Part shown: piece by piece, positions 1 to 5,560 of the stretch
How the letters are laid out: every line of letters starts with the position of its first letter
Position numbering within the stretch: position 1 is the stretch's first letter
Source of the DNA: Sulfurospirillum sp.
GTDB taxonomy: Bacteria > Campylobacterota > Campylobacteria > Campylobacterales > QNZT01
Assembly (NCBI GenBank): GCA_003978455.1
Contig: QNZT01000062.1
Coordinates: 1-5,607, forward strand
Direction of reading: 5' to 3'
DNA length: 5,607 nt
Made by a program: the position numbers and the translations under genes
The notes under the pieces: generated by a model
Database searches by the model: none
Seen by the model: only the letters and a program-made list of their open reading frames with translations
What the model was told of the DNA's origin: nothing

Positions 1-249
1 TCGGATATCCTGGATCATTTTGGAGTGCATTGAGTTTTTCCAGTCGTGGTAGTTATCTTTGTGGCATTTTTTACACTTCTGTGAACCGATGTAGGTGGCA
101 TCTTTCTGTGACGGAGGCTGGAGATCGGTCGCCAGTCCGACGTGCGGCTTGGTCAGCTGTGCATAATAGGGTGTGATCTTTGGTTTGAAAATCCATCCCA
201 GAGCAGCAACAATCATCAATAGTATCAGCAGTACCAGTAATCTACGCAT
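1..249 (-). CDS. Multiheme c-type cytochrome, N-terminal part (runs off the left edge)
   Basis: The visible 83 codons begin at an ATG (249-247) preceded by a perfect AGGAGG ribosome binding site (260-255) with good spacing. Residues 1-2 after Met are Arg-Arg, followed by a hydrophobic stretch (about 4-21) that is a signal peptide or uncleaved membrane anchor, so the rest should lie in the periplasm. Residues 54-63 read YIGSQKCKKC and the next residue is His, giving one complete CxxCH haem-attachment motif (CKKCH, 59-63). It is followed by a W-x3-S-x-H pattern (W70, S73, H75). This block is the standard first-haem signature of multihaem cytochromes of the c554/NapC-associated type used in anaerobic or sulfur/nitrogen respiration. 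Only one haem motif is visible, so the haem number and the electron acceptor cannot be told. The gene is 204 bp downstream of amrB on the same strand, but a large gap with a palindrome suggests its own control. Confidence 0.85.
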   Translation of the reverse strand, partial: MRRLLVLLILLMIVAALGWIFKPKITPYYAQLTKPHVGLATDLQPPSQKDATYIGSQKCKKCHKDNYHDWKNSMHSKMIQDIR

Positions 250-273
250 TTTTGCCTCCTTGCAAAGCAGTTT

Positions 274-279
274 ATCATA
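274..279 (-). promoter_or_regulatory. Possible -10 box for the cytochrome gene
   Basis: Read on the minus strand this is TATGAT, 25 bases upstream of the cytochrome ATG. A start near 267 would leave a leader of about 18 bases holding the AGGAGG site. No convincing -35 is seen, which is common in Campylobacterota but makes this a weak call in A/T-rich DNA. Confidence 0.3.
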
Positions 280-377
280 ATAAAAGGATAGTACTTTTCC
301 GATTAACAGATGCTTACAAATCATCAGGCATAGTTTGCTTTGCCGGTGAACATTTTTTGTGCGTTTTACTGGTAGGA

Positions 378-400
378 AATGGCATTAAGTTAATGCCATT
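378..400. repeat. Perfect 23-bp inverted repeat, candidate operator
   Basis: The left arm AATGGCATTAA (378-388) and right arm TTAATGCCATT (390-400) are exact reverse complements around a single central base (389). It lies in the non-coding gap between the amrB stop (454) and the cytochrome start (249). The short centre fits a binding site for a dimeric regulator better than an RNA hairpin. As RNA it could still form a 10-bp stem with a 3-base loop, but no U tract follows on either strand, so an intrinsic terminator is unlikely. Its centre is about 140 bases upstream of the cytochrome ATG. The cognate protein cannot be named from the sequence. Confidence 0.6.
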
Positions 401-453
401 GATGAGGGAAAAAAACAGCTTGCACACTATGTTCCATTTTCATCACCAGCCTG

Positions 454-1254
454 TCACTCCACGAAGGCGGCGCTCATATACCCGACCACCTGCGATGTGT
501 CACCGCTGGCGTCGGCGCTGGTGCGGTAGTCCAGCAGCACCGGTTTGAGTCCGCGTTTTTTGGCGGCGATCAGCATCGCTTCGATGCCGATCTTACCGCA
601 TGCTTCGCACCCATGATGGAGCTCTGTCGGGTTCAGATCCGCGACTGCCTGCATACAGATACTGTCGAGTCTGTTGGCTTTCTCTATGTCGTAGTAGTGG
701 CTCAGATCGGTGCTGATGACCACGACGGTATCGGGATCCTCAAGCAGATAGTCGACCACCTCCGCGAGTCTCGCGGGATTTTCGTCGCCGTAGACAAGCT
801 CGACTACTTTTGCGTCAGGATCGTATCGCTTGATGAACGGCATCTGCACTTCGGTACTGTGTTCCTGGTGCGCTTCGGGTGCGAAGATGAGCCCGAACTT
901 CTCTTTGAGATCCTGAATCAGTGTATTGTCGATCGGCAGATCTCCGAAGGGCGTCTCGTAGCTGTCATAGTCACTGACACTTGTTCCCTTCAGATAGACC
1001 CGGTGGCTCGGACCGATCACCACGACCCGTTTTGCATGGGTGTTGGCAAGCAGCCTGTATGCGAAGTTTGCCGTAAACGCGGAGTAGACATACCCCGCAT
1101 GCGGCACGATGATCGCCCGCGGGATCAGGTTCAGTACCTTTTTCTCTTTGAGGTTTTCATCGAGTATCTTGTTGTAGTGTTCGATCATCGCCTCTATCTC
1201 TGTCGATGATGCAGGGTAAAACTGCCCTGCAACTGCGTCTTTTCGTATGGTCAT
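454..1254 (-). CDS. amrB: AmmeMemoRadiSam system protein B (MEMO1 family)
   Basis: This 266-residue protein is a full-length MEMO1-family member, a fold related to class III extradiol dioxygenases. The diagnostic blocks are all present: VAGQFYP (8-14), VPHAGY (50-55, H52), GPSHR (81-85, H84), EHSTEVQMPF (131-140), STDLSHY (181-187, H186), CGKIGI (219-224), TSADASGD (245-252) and VVGY (256-259). H52, H84 and C219 align by motif with the three residues that bind copper or iron in human MEMO1 (H49, H81, C244); this alignment was done by eye. In bacteria the family is encoded beside a radical SAM enzyme and an AMMECR1 protein, and the joint reaction is not something I can state. The ATG (1254-1252) lies one base after the amrS stop. 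Its ribosome binding site AGGAG (1265-1261) is inside the last codons of amrS, so translational coupling is likely. The protein is probably cytoplasmic, with no signal or membrane segment. Confidence 0.93.
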   Translation of the reverse strand: MTIRKDAVAGQFYPASSTEIEAMIEHYNKILDENLKEKKVLNLIPRAIIVPHAGYVYSAFTANFAYRLLANTHAKRVVVIGPSHRVYLKGTSVSDYDSYETPFGDLPIDNTLIQDLKEKFGLIFAPEAHQEHSTEVQMPFIKRYDPDAKVVELVYGDENPARLAEVVDYLLEDPDTVVVISTDLSHYYDIEKANRLDSICMQAVADLNPTELHHGCEACGKIGIEAMLIAAKKRGLKPVLLDYRTSADASGDTSQVVGYMSAAFVE

Positions 1255-1255
1255 A

Positions 1256-2296
1256 TTATGCTCCTGCTTTTTCTGTTTTCGCTTTTACGGGGATGTAACT
1301 TCCCGACTCCCAGATGCCTTCGATGGCACGGTTACATTTAGGACAGTGACCATCTTTCATCTTGTTGACGGTAACGGTGTATCCGGTGCGGTCGATCAGC
1401 AATTCGCCGCAGTCGGGGCAGAATGTATCTCCGTTTACGGGGACATTGCCCATGTATACATAGTAGAGACCCGCTTTTTTGGCGATGTCGCTGGCGCGTT
1501 TGAGGGTCTCGATACCCGTCCAGTGATGCTCTTTCATCTTGTAGTCGGGATGAAAAGCACTCAGGTGCCACGGTACATAGCGTCCCAGTTCGTTGGCTAT
1601 AAAATCCGCCATCGCTTCGAGATCTTCGTTGTTGTCGTTCTCTCCTTCGATCAGCAGTGTTGTCACTTCGACCCAGATACCCGCATCGACCATGCGTCTG
1701 AGCGTATCCTTGACTGCTTCGAGACCACCTTTGAGCACCTTTTTGTAGTAAGCATCGTCCCAGCTTTTGAGGTCGATGTTGGCGGCATCGAGCCAGCTAG
1801 GCATATCTTCGATGATCTCCGGCGTTTCGAACCCGTTGCTGACAAAGATGTTTTTGAGCCCTCTCTCCCTCGCGATGACACCGATATCTTTGGCGTACGG
1901 ATAGAAGATGGTCGGCTCGTTATAGGTGTAGGCGATGGAGCTGCTGCCGTTTTCGATCGCCAGATCGACCATCCTTTCAGGACTCACTTCGATGCTTTCG
2001 TTGACTTTGGATGTCTGTGAGATATCCCAGTTCTGACAGAAAGGGCACTTGAAGTTACAGCCTACCGTACCGAACGAGAGCGCTGTCGTGCCGGGCAGCA
2101 GGTGGTAAAGCGGCTTCTTCTCCACCGGATCGACATTGAGCGCGATCGGATGCCCGTAGACGAGATTTTTCAACTCACCGTGTTCGTTTTTGTTTACACC
2201 GCAGACTCCTACCTGATCCTCTTTGAGTTGGCAGTAGTGGCGACACAAAAGACAGGTAATCTTCTCTTTACCTTCGACTTTTTTATAATATTGCAA
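1256..2296 (-). CDS. amrS: AmmeMemoRadiSam system radical SAM enzyme
   Basis: This is a radical SAM protein, 346 residues from the TTG start chosen here. An N-terminal Cys cluster (C15, C18, C22, C32; pattern Cx2Cx3Cx9C) precedes the radical SAM core, where GTVGCNFKCPFC (76-87) gives the CxxxCxxC that binds the 4Fe-4S cluster and SAM (C80, C84, C87). Family blocks YTYNEPT (123-129) and WHLSAFHPDY (243-252) follow. A C-terminal pair of CxxC knuckles (C293/C296 and C318/C321) resembles a zinc or rubredoxin-type site. The domain order is that of the radical SAM member of AmmeMemoRadiSam, a PflA-related group whose substrate is unknown to me. Start choice: TTG at 2296-2294 has AAAGGA six bases upstream and matches the usual family N-terminus (M-x-YYKK-x-E). 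The in-frame ATG at 2329 would add 11 residues but has no Shine-Dalgarno sequence and sits only about 9 bases from the predicted transcription start. The gene is first in an operon with amrB. Confidence 0.93.
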   Translation of the reverse strand: MQYYKKVEGKEKITCLLCRHYCQLKEDQVGVCGVNKNEHGELKNLVYGHPIALNVDPVEKKPLYHLLPGTTALSFGTVGCNFKCPFCQNWDISQTSKVNESIEVSPERMVDLAIENGSSSIAYTYNEPTIFYPYAKDIGVIARERGLKNIFVSNGFETPEIIEDMPSWLDAANIDLKSWDDAYYKKVLKGGLEAVKDTLRRMVDAGIWVEVTTLLIEGENDNNEDLEAMADFIANELGRYVPWHLSAFHPDYKMKEHHWTGIETLKRASDIAKKAGLYYVYMGNVPVNGDTFCPDCGELLIDRTGYTVTVNKMKDGHCPKCNRAIEGIWESGSYIPVKAKTEKAGA

Positions 2297-2302
2297 ATTG
2301 AT

Positions 2303-2308
2303 TCCTTT
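2303..2308 (-). promoter_or_regulatory. Ribosome binding site favouring the TTG start of amrS
   Basis: The minus strand reads AAAGGA, then six bases, then TTG (2296-2294). It supports the shorter amrS start over the ATG at 2329, which has no recognisable site in front of it. Confidence 0.55.
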
Positions 2309-2344
2309 AACTGAGTATAGTTTATACATATAGACTCAAGATTG

Positions 2345-2353
2345 ATTATACCA
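2345..2353 (-). promoter_or_regulatory. Extended -10 promoter of the amrS-amrB operon
   Basis: The minus strand reads TGGTATAAT, a perfect TATAAT (2350-2345) with the TG of an extended -10 element. No good -35 is found at 17 bases (TTTTTG is the best match there; a TTGACT lies 22 bases upstream, which is too far). The predicted start near 2338 gives a leader of about 42 bases to the TTG of amrS, containing its ribosome binding site. Confidence 0.65.
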
Positions 2354-2409
2354 TAGCAAAATATTCTCAAAAAGTCAATAGTATTTTAAGAAAAATGTAA
2401 GTTTTATGC

Positions 2410-2427
2410 ACTTTTTTCCAAAAAAGT
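2410..2427. repeat. A-tract inverted repeat in the divergent promoter region
   Basis: ACTTTTTT (2410-2417) and AAAAAAGT (2420-2427) are exact reverse complements separated by CC. It lies midway between the amrS promoter and the -10 of the 168-residue gene, centred about 58 bases upstream of the predicted plus-strand start. It could be a regulator site or simply bent A-tract DNA. There is no gene end nearby, so it is not a terminator for either flanking gene. Confidence 0.4.
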
Positions 2428-2464
2428 ACGGCAATTGCGCTTTCATGACGATTTACTGTGTAAG

Positions 2465-2470
2465 TATAAT
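2465..2470 (+). promoter_or_regulatory. -10 box for the 168-residue gene
   Basis: A perfect TATAAT lies 19 bases upstream of the ATG at 2490. The start predicted near 2477 gives a short leader of about 13 bases that begins almost at the ribosome binding site AAGGGG (2479-2484). The -35 position (2442-2447, TTCATG) is poor. The eight-base palindrome GCAATTGC (2431-2438) sits just upstream. Confidence 0.55.
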
Positions 2471-2489
2471 AATTGACTAAGGGGATCAT

Positions 2490-2996
2490 ATGTTTAGTTC
2501 TTCTATATCTTCACATAGTATGCAGCGTTTCGATTTTACCATGAAAACATCTTCCGGTGATAAAATATCCCTTTCGATGTACAGCAACAGCGACAGTGAT
2601 ATGCAGATGAAAAAAGATCAGGGGATGCGTGAGATGCGCCTCTCTTTGCGTGAAGCGCATGGTTACAGCTTCTCTTATCAGGGGAACGGTATCGATGATC
2701 AGGATAAAAAAGAGATCGCAGATGCGCTGAAAAAGATCGAACCGCTGCTTGGTATCTTTAACAAAAGTGATCTGAAAATGGATGACAGAGAGACAACAAA
2801 TCTGGCGTTTGATATCAACAGTATGCTACCGAAAGCCAGGGATGAAAATCATAAAAATTTTATTAAAGATGCAACACTTACCAAGATGGATGAGATGCTC
2901 AAAGCGTTTGATGCTGTCGACGAGATGCGTGAACTGGCGAAAAATGTATTTGATATGCTGGAAAAACAGATGGAGGAGCTGCGGATTTATGCTTGA
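2490..2996 (+). CDS. Uncharacterised Met-rich, Cys-free soluble protein (168 aa)
   Basis: I do not recognise this gene with confidence. The ATG at 2490 has AAGGGG five bases upstream and a TATAAT in front, so it is expressed as its own unit. The protein has no signal peptide or membrane segment. It has 15 methionines in 168 residues and no Cys or Trp. Residues 13-31 (FDFTMKTSSGDKISLSMYS) look like two short beta strands around a Ser-Gly-Asp turn. Residues 38-57 are charged. Residues 59-93 read as a strand and turn leading to an acidic helix (YSFSYQGNGIDDQDKKEIAD, 59-78). Residues 96-165 are predicted to be helical, with a C-terminal amphipathic or coiled-coil part (about 130-165). The strand-then-'G.ID..DkkeI..al..i..l...F' pattern recalls a group of uncharacterised gammaproteobacterial proteins that share a 'GDxV...GxLdxxE..AI' layout. 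That resemblance is from memory and not a family assignment. Transcription diverges from amrS. Confidence 0.8.
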   Translation: MFSSSISSHSMQRFDFTMKTSSGDKISLSMYSNSDSDMQMKKDQGMREMRLSLREAHGYSFSYQGNGIDDQDKKEIADALKKIEPLLGIFNKSDLKMDDRETTNLAFDINSMLPKARDENHKNFIKDATLTKMDEMLKAFDAVDEMRELAKNVFDMLEKQMEELRIYA

Positions 2997-3087
2997 AATA
3001 AACAGGACTAAATAACTCCTTTTTAAGTTTCTATCTGATATTCTCTCTCATGTAAAAATTATTATTTCTTACATAAGGAGAAAACCG

Positions 3088-3327
3088 ATGTATACAGTAC
3101 AGGTAGAAAAAGAGTGCGGTTGCTTTAAAAAAAGTGATTTCACCAATAACATGAAGTTCGAGAACAAAGATGATGCGCTGATCCAGGCGTTGAATATGAC
3201 CAAAGAGATGAATCAGGATTTTTGCCAGAAGCATGAGTTTGCAGTGGTAGAGCAGGGTGATGTATTTAAAATCTCTGTCGAGGAACGCGGAAAGTCCGGT
3301 TGTTGCGGCGGCGGACACTGTTCATAA
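3088..3327 (+). CDS. Small protein with C-terminal Cys/Gly/His tail, putative metal binder (79 aa)
   Basis: The start is firm: ATG at 3088 has AAGGAG seven bases upstream (3075-3080). Apart from its ends the protein looks like a compact alpha/beta domain: a strand with a Cys-x-Cys pair (MYTVQVEKECGCF, C10 and C12), a helix rich in charged residues (about 26-42, KDDALIQALNMTKEMNQ), then two strands (HEFAVVEQ and VFKISVEE, 50-67). It ends in a flexible tail GKSGCCGGGHCS (68-79) with C72, C73, H77 and C78. With C46 there are six Cys in 79 residues. Cys/His tails of this kind are typical of metal-handling or Fe-S or zinc-binding proteins, so metal delivery or sensing is possible, but that is inference. 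No signal peptide, so cytoplasmic. A weak TATTAT (3060-3065) could be its -10. I cannot name the family. Confidence 0.8.
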   Translation: MYTVQVEKECGCFKKSDFTNNMKFENKDDALIQALNMTKEMNQDFCQKHEFAVVEQGDVFKISVEERGKSGCCGGGHCS

Positions 3328-3387
3328 ATCAAGTACCCTTTTATTTTTGGATTGATTGTGAAAATTTAGTCTAAATTGCGCTCTTTG

Positions 3388-3396
3388 TGTTACAAT
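3388..3396 (+). promoter_or_regulatory. Extended -10 promoter of the putative lipoprotein gene
   Basis: TGTTACAAT matches TGn-TATAAT with one change. The predicted start falls at about 3402-3404, right on the ATG at 3404, so the transcript may be leaderless or nearly so. No clear -35 is present. Confidence 0.45.
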
Positions 3397-3403
3397 AAGT
3401 GTT

Positions 3404-3706
3404 ATGAAAAGGGTTAGAGGTCTTATGCTTATCGTTGTTGCGTACAGTTTCTGGGGATGCGGAACGAGTGGACCAAAAGTAACAGAGGAGCGCACTGTAT
3501 TTTTAGCCGATCCTGCGTTTCTGAAAACATATAAATTGCAATGTGAGCAAGAGCATGGCACTTTTTGTGCCAAAGAGATCTCAAATGACGAGTATGTTGC
3601 TGCCAATCTCTACAGCAATACCGTCACTACTACCGAATACCTGCTAAAATGCACAAAACCGAAACAGACACCCGCTGCCAAGCCTGAGTGTGTTTTTATA
3701 AAATAG
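3404..3706 (+). CDS. Putative small lipoprotein with four conserved-looking cysteines (100 aa)
   Basis: Residues 1-19 (MKRVRGLMLIVVAYSFWGC) have a positively charged start, a hydrophobic core and a Gly-Cys at 18-19, so this is probably a lipoprotein modified at C19. The lipobox is atypical: Phe and Trp sit at -3 and -2 in place of Leu and a small residue. The remaining 81 residues are periplasmic-type sequence with C47, C55, C83 and C96, which could form two disulfides; K/P/T-rich segments surround the last two. No known domain is recognised. Start choice: ATG at 3404 supplies the basic n-region but has no Shine-Dalgarno sequence. A second in-frame ATG at 3425 has AGAGG close in front but would remove the basic residues needed for export, so 3404 is preferred. 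The gene ends 27 bases from the stop of the converging EAL gene. Confidence 0.72.
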   Translation: MKRVRGLMLIVVAYSFWGCGTSGPKVTEERTVFLADPAFLKTYKLQCEQEHGTFCAKEISNDEYVAANLYSNTVTTTEYLLKCTKPKQTPAAKPECVFIK

Positions 3707-3733
3707 CAACCGATTTTTTTATCATTTAAGACA

Positions 3734-5560
3734 CTAGTTCGTCACTTGCTCTGAGAGTTTTTCACTCGGTAGCGGTTCGTAAAAATAATACCCCTGAAAG
3801 TAGTCGATTCCCAGTTCATAGGTGATCTCGAAGATTGCTTTTGAGTGGACAAACTCTGCCACTGTTTTGATACCGAGTGCTTTGGCAAGCTGGACGATTG
3901 ATTTGACAAATTCGTACGACTTTTTGTCATTGTCGATATTTTTGATCAAAGAGGCATCTATCTTAAGGATATCGGGTTCAAGTTCAAAGACATGGGTAAA
4001 GTTGGAAAAACCGCTCCCGAAATCATCGATGGCGATTTCGATACCAAGTTTTTTGAACTCTTTGATAAATCCTCTCAAAACCAGATAGTCATCGACATTT
4101 TCACCCTCTAAAATCTCTACCGTCAAGTGATCTGTGATGTTGTATCTTTCAATATTTTCTTTTAGTGCGTTGCGTACTTTGTCGTTGAGTATGTCGTTAA
4201 ACGAAAGATTTATCGAGAACGGTCTATTTAGTGCATCCATATATCGAAAACTCTTCTCTATCATGATCAGCGTCAGTGTTTCATACTGTTTTGTTTTGAC
4301 TGCTTCATGAAGAAAAAAGTGGGGTGCGACAAGCTGCTCTGTGCCGTCAGTGAATTTTCGCATCCGTATCAGGGCTTCATATTTGACTATCTTTTGCGCA
4401 CGGTTCAGTATGGGCTGAAATACCGGTATAAAATTGTCATTGCTGATGGCATCTTTGATCTCGTTTTTTCGCTGGAGCAGTTGGTGGATGTTTTTGCTAT
4501 TGTCGATCATTTTGCTGTATGCGATATATTTTTTGGCATGCTTTTTGGCAAAGTTGAGTGCCATTTCGGCTTTATTGAGGGCATCTTCCTGTTGGAGTGA
4601 AATACCGATAGTGATATCCGGTTTTATGGTGTTGTCGGAGGTTTCGTCGCTCAGTTGTAAGCTCTCTGTGAAAAGTAGCAAATCCTTGACGGTTTGCTCA
4701 TAAACATCATGATCGATAAACTTCAGATGTGCTTTTGCGGCAAATACATCACCGTAGATTCTGTAAAGTTCAAAGTTCCTCTCTTGCAAAAATCTTTGAA
4801 GATTGACAGCGAATTTTTTTAATGTCTGATCTCCTGTATGGATACCGTAGAGTTCATTGATATTCATGAAGCCGTCGATATCGATGATCATCAGACCGCT
4901 GAAAGGCTCGTTTTCCAGTGCCTTTTCCAGAGCGATGCGATTTTTGAGTCCGGTGAGGGAATCGTAGTGATATTCGTTGACAAGTTCACCGACTTTTCTC
5001 TCGAACTTTGTATCAAAACGTTTCTCTATCTGCTGAATCTGTTTGAGTCTTCTTTTGTGGATTATCGTGATGAGTATAAGACCGATGATCAGTGCAATAC
5101 CCAGATCGTTGTGTTGTGCCCAAAAAGGGTTGGCTTCGATCGCGGCAGTCAGGAAGAGCACCGCGGTCAGGAGTCCGATATAAAAATACTTTTCGCCGAA
5201 ACGCATACCGTTTCCCATTACCGTCCAGATGATCAGCGGGTAGAGGATGATGGCATTTAGCTGTGCGCTATAGGTCAGAAAACTGAGCATCCCCAGGTCT
5301 GCGACGATAGCGCTGAGCCTTCGGTACATAAAAGGGGGATAGCCTTTGATGATGCCGAATGTATGGATGATGATAAAAAGCGTATAGAGAACAAGTGCGA
5401 TTTGAATGGCTCTGTATGAGAGATAAGAGGTATAAAGAAAACCCAGGATAAGTGAAAGGGAGATGAAAAAAACAACTCTTGAGATAGCCTGAAGAAACTC
5501 AGCGTCGTTTTGTCTTGAAGCGATAAGTTTTTTCAATCTGTTTTGATACAAAACATACAC
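3734..5560 (-). CDS. Membrane GGDEF/EAL protein, probable c-di-GMP phosphodiesterase with degenerate GGDEF
   Basis: The 608-residue protein has an N-terminal membrane region with about five or six hydrophobic segments (about 26-48, 50-71, 82-97, 101-115, 126-142, 152-168) and no recognised sensor domain. A basic, coiled-coil-like linker (169-196) follows. The GGDEF domain (about 197-350) keeps DSLTGLKNR (200-208) and IDIDGFMNINELYG (226-239), but its signature is YGDVF (269-273) instead of GGDEF and no RxxD inhibitory site is at the usual distance, so cyclase activity is unlikely. The EAL domain (about 365-600) looks intact: EAL (395-397), N451, E482, IDDFG (511-515), K533/D535 in ILKIDASLI, E569 in VAEF and QGYYF (589-593). 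It should hydrolyse c-di-GMP at the inner membrane, with the GGDEF remnant perhaps binding GTP as a regulator. The start is GTG at 5560; an in-frame stop lies five codons upstream and the ribosome binding site is weak. The nearby ATG (5556) is out of frame. Confidence 0.93.
   Translation of the reverse strand: MYVLYQNRLKKLIASRQNDAEFLQAISRVVFFISLSLILGFLYTSYLSYRAIQIALVLYTLFIIIHTFGIIKGYPPFMYRRLSAIVADLGMLSFLTYSAQLNAIILYPLIIWTVMGNGMRFGEKYFYIGLLTAVLFLTAAIEANPFWAQHNDLGIALIIGLILITIIHKRRLKQIQQIEKRFDTKFERKVGELVNEYHYDSLTGLKNRIALEKALENEPFSGLMIIDIDGFMNINELYGIHTGDQTLKKFAVNLQRFLQERNFELYRIYGDVFAAKAHLKFIDHDVYEQTVKDLLLFTESLQLSDETSDNTIKPDITIGISLQQEDALNKAEMALNFAKKHAKKYIAYSKMIDNSKNIHQLLQRKNEIKDAISNDNFIPVFQPILNRAQKIVKYEALIRMRKFTDGTEQLVAPHFFLHEAVKTKQYETLTLIMIEKSFRYMDALNRPFSINLSFNDILNDKVRNALKENIERYNITDHLTVEILEGENVDDYLVLRGFIKEFKKLGIEIAIDDFGSGFSNFTHVFELEPDILKIDASLIKNIDNDKKSYEFVKSIVQLAKALGIKTVAEFVHSKAIFEITYELGIDYFQGYYFYEPLPSEKLSEQVTN

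Noticed and set aside
409..453. Possible terminator after amrB (seven-base T tract on the minus strand at 415-409)
   Set aside because: No stable hairpin is found directly in front of the T tract; the best pairing is about four bases with a very long loop.
252..548. Plus-strand open frame of 98 codons crossing the palindrome and the end of amrB
   Set aside because: No ribosome binding site, it runs antisense into amrB, and the C-terminal Arg/Pro-rich sequence is an out-of-frame product.
613..1209. Long plus-strand open frame (198 codons) opposite amrB
   Set aside because: It lies wholly antisense to a clear MEMO1-family gene; its translation has no recognisable motif and it has no ribosome binding site.
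1247..2020. Long plus-strand open frame (257 codons) opposite amrS
   Set aside because: It is antisense to the conserved radical SAM gene; open length is explained by the codon use of the real gene and its protein shows only low-complexity hydrophobic and Asp-rich sequence.
2442..2453. CGATTT near 2448 as a sigma-28 type -10
   Set aside because: No matching -35 at the expected spacing, and the TATAAT at 2465 is a better explanation.
3004..3024. Possible terminator after the 168-residue gene (AGGACT ... ACTCCT then five Ts)
   Set aside because: The stem is only four base pairs before a mismatch, too weak to call a terminator with confidence.
2433..3382. AATTGCGCT occurring upstream of both the 168-residue gene (2433-2441) and the lipoprotein gene (3374-3382)
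   Set aside because: Nine-base matches are expected many times by chance in a window of this size, and the distances to the -10 boxes differ (32 versus 17 bases).
3707..3733. Shared terminator between the converging lipoprotein and EAL genes
   Set aside because: There is a seven-T run but no G/C-rich hairpin on either strand in this 27-base gap.
4838..5260. Plus-strand open frame of 140 codons opposite the EAL gene
   Set aside because: It is antisense to the GGDEF and membrane-coding part of a well-supported gene, with no start signals of its own.
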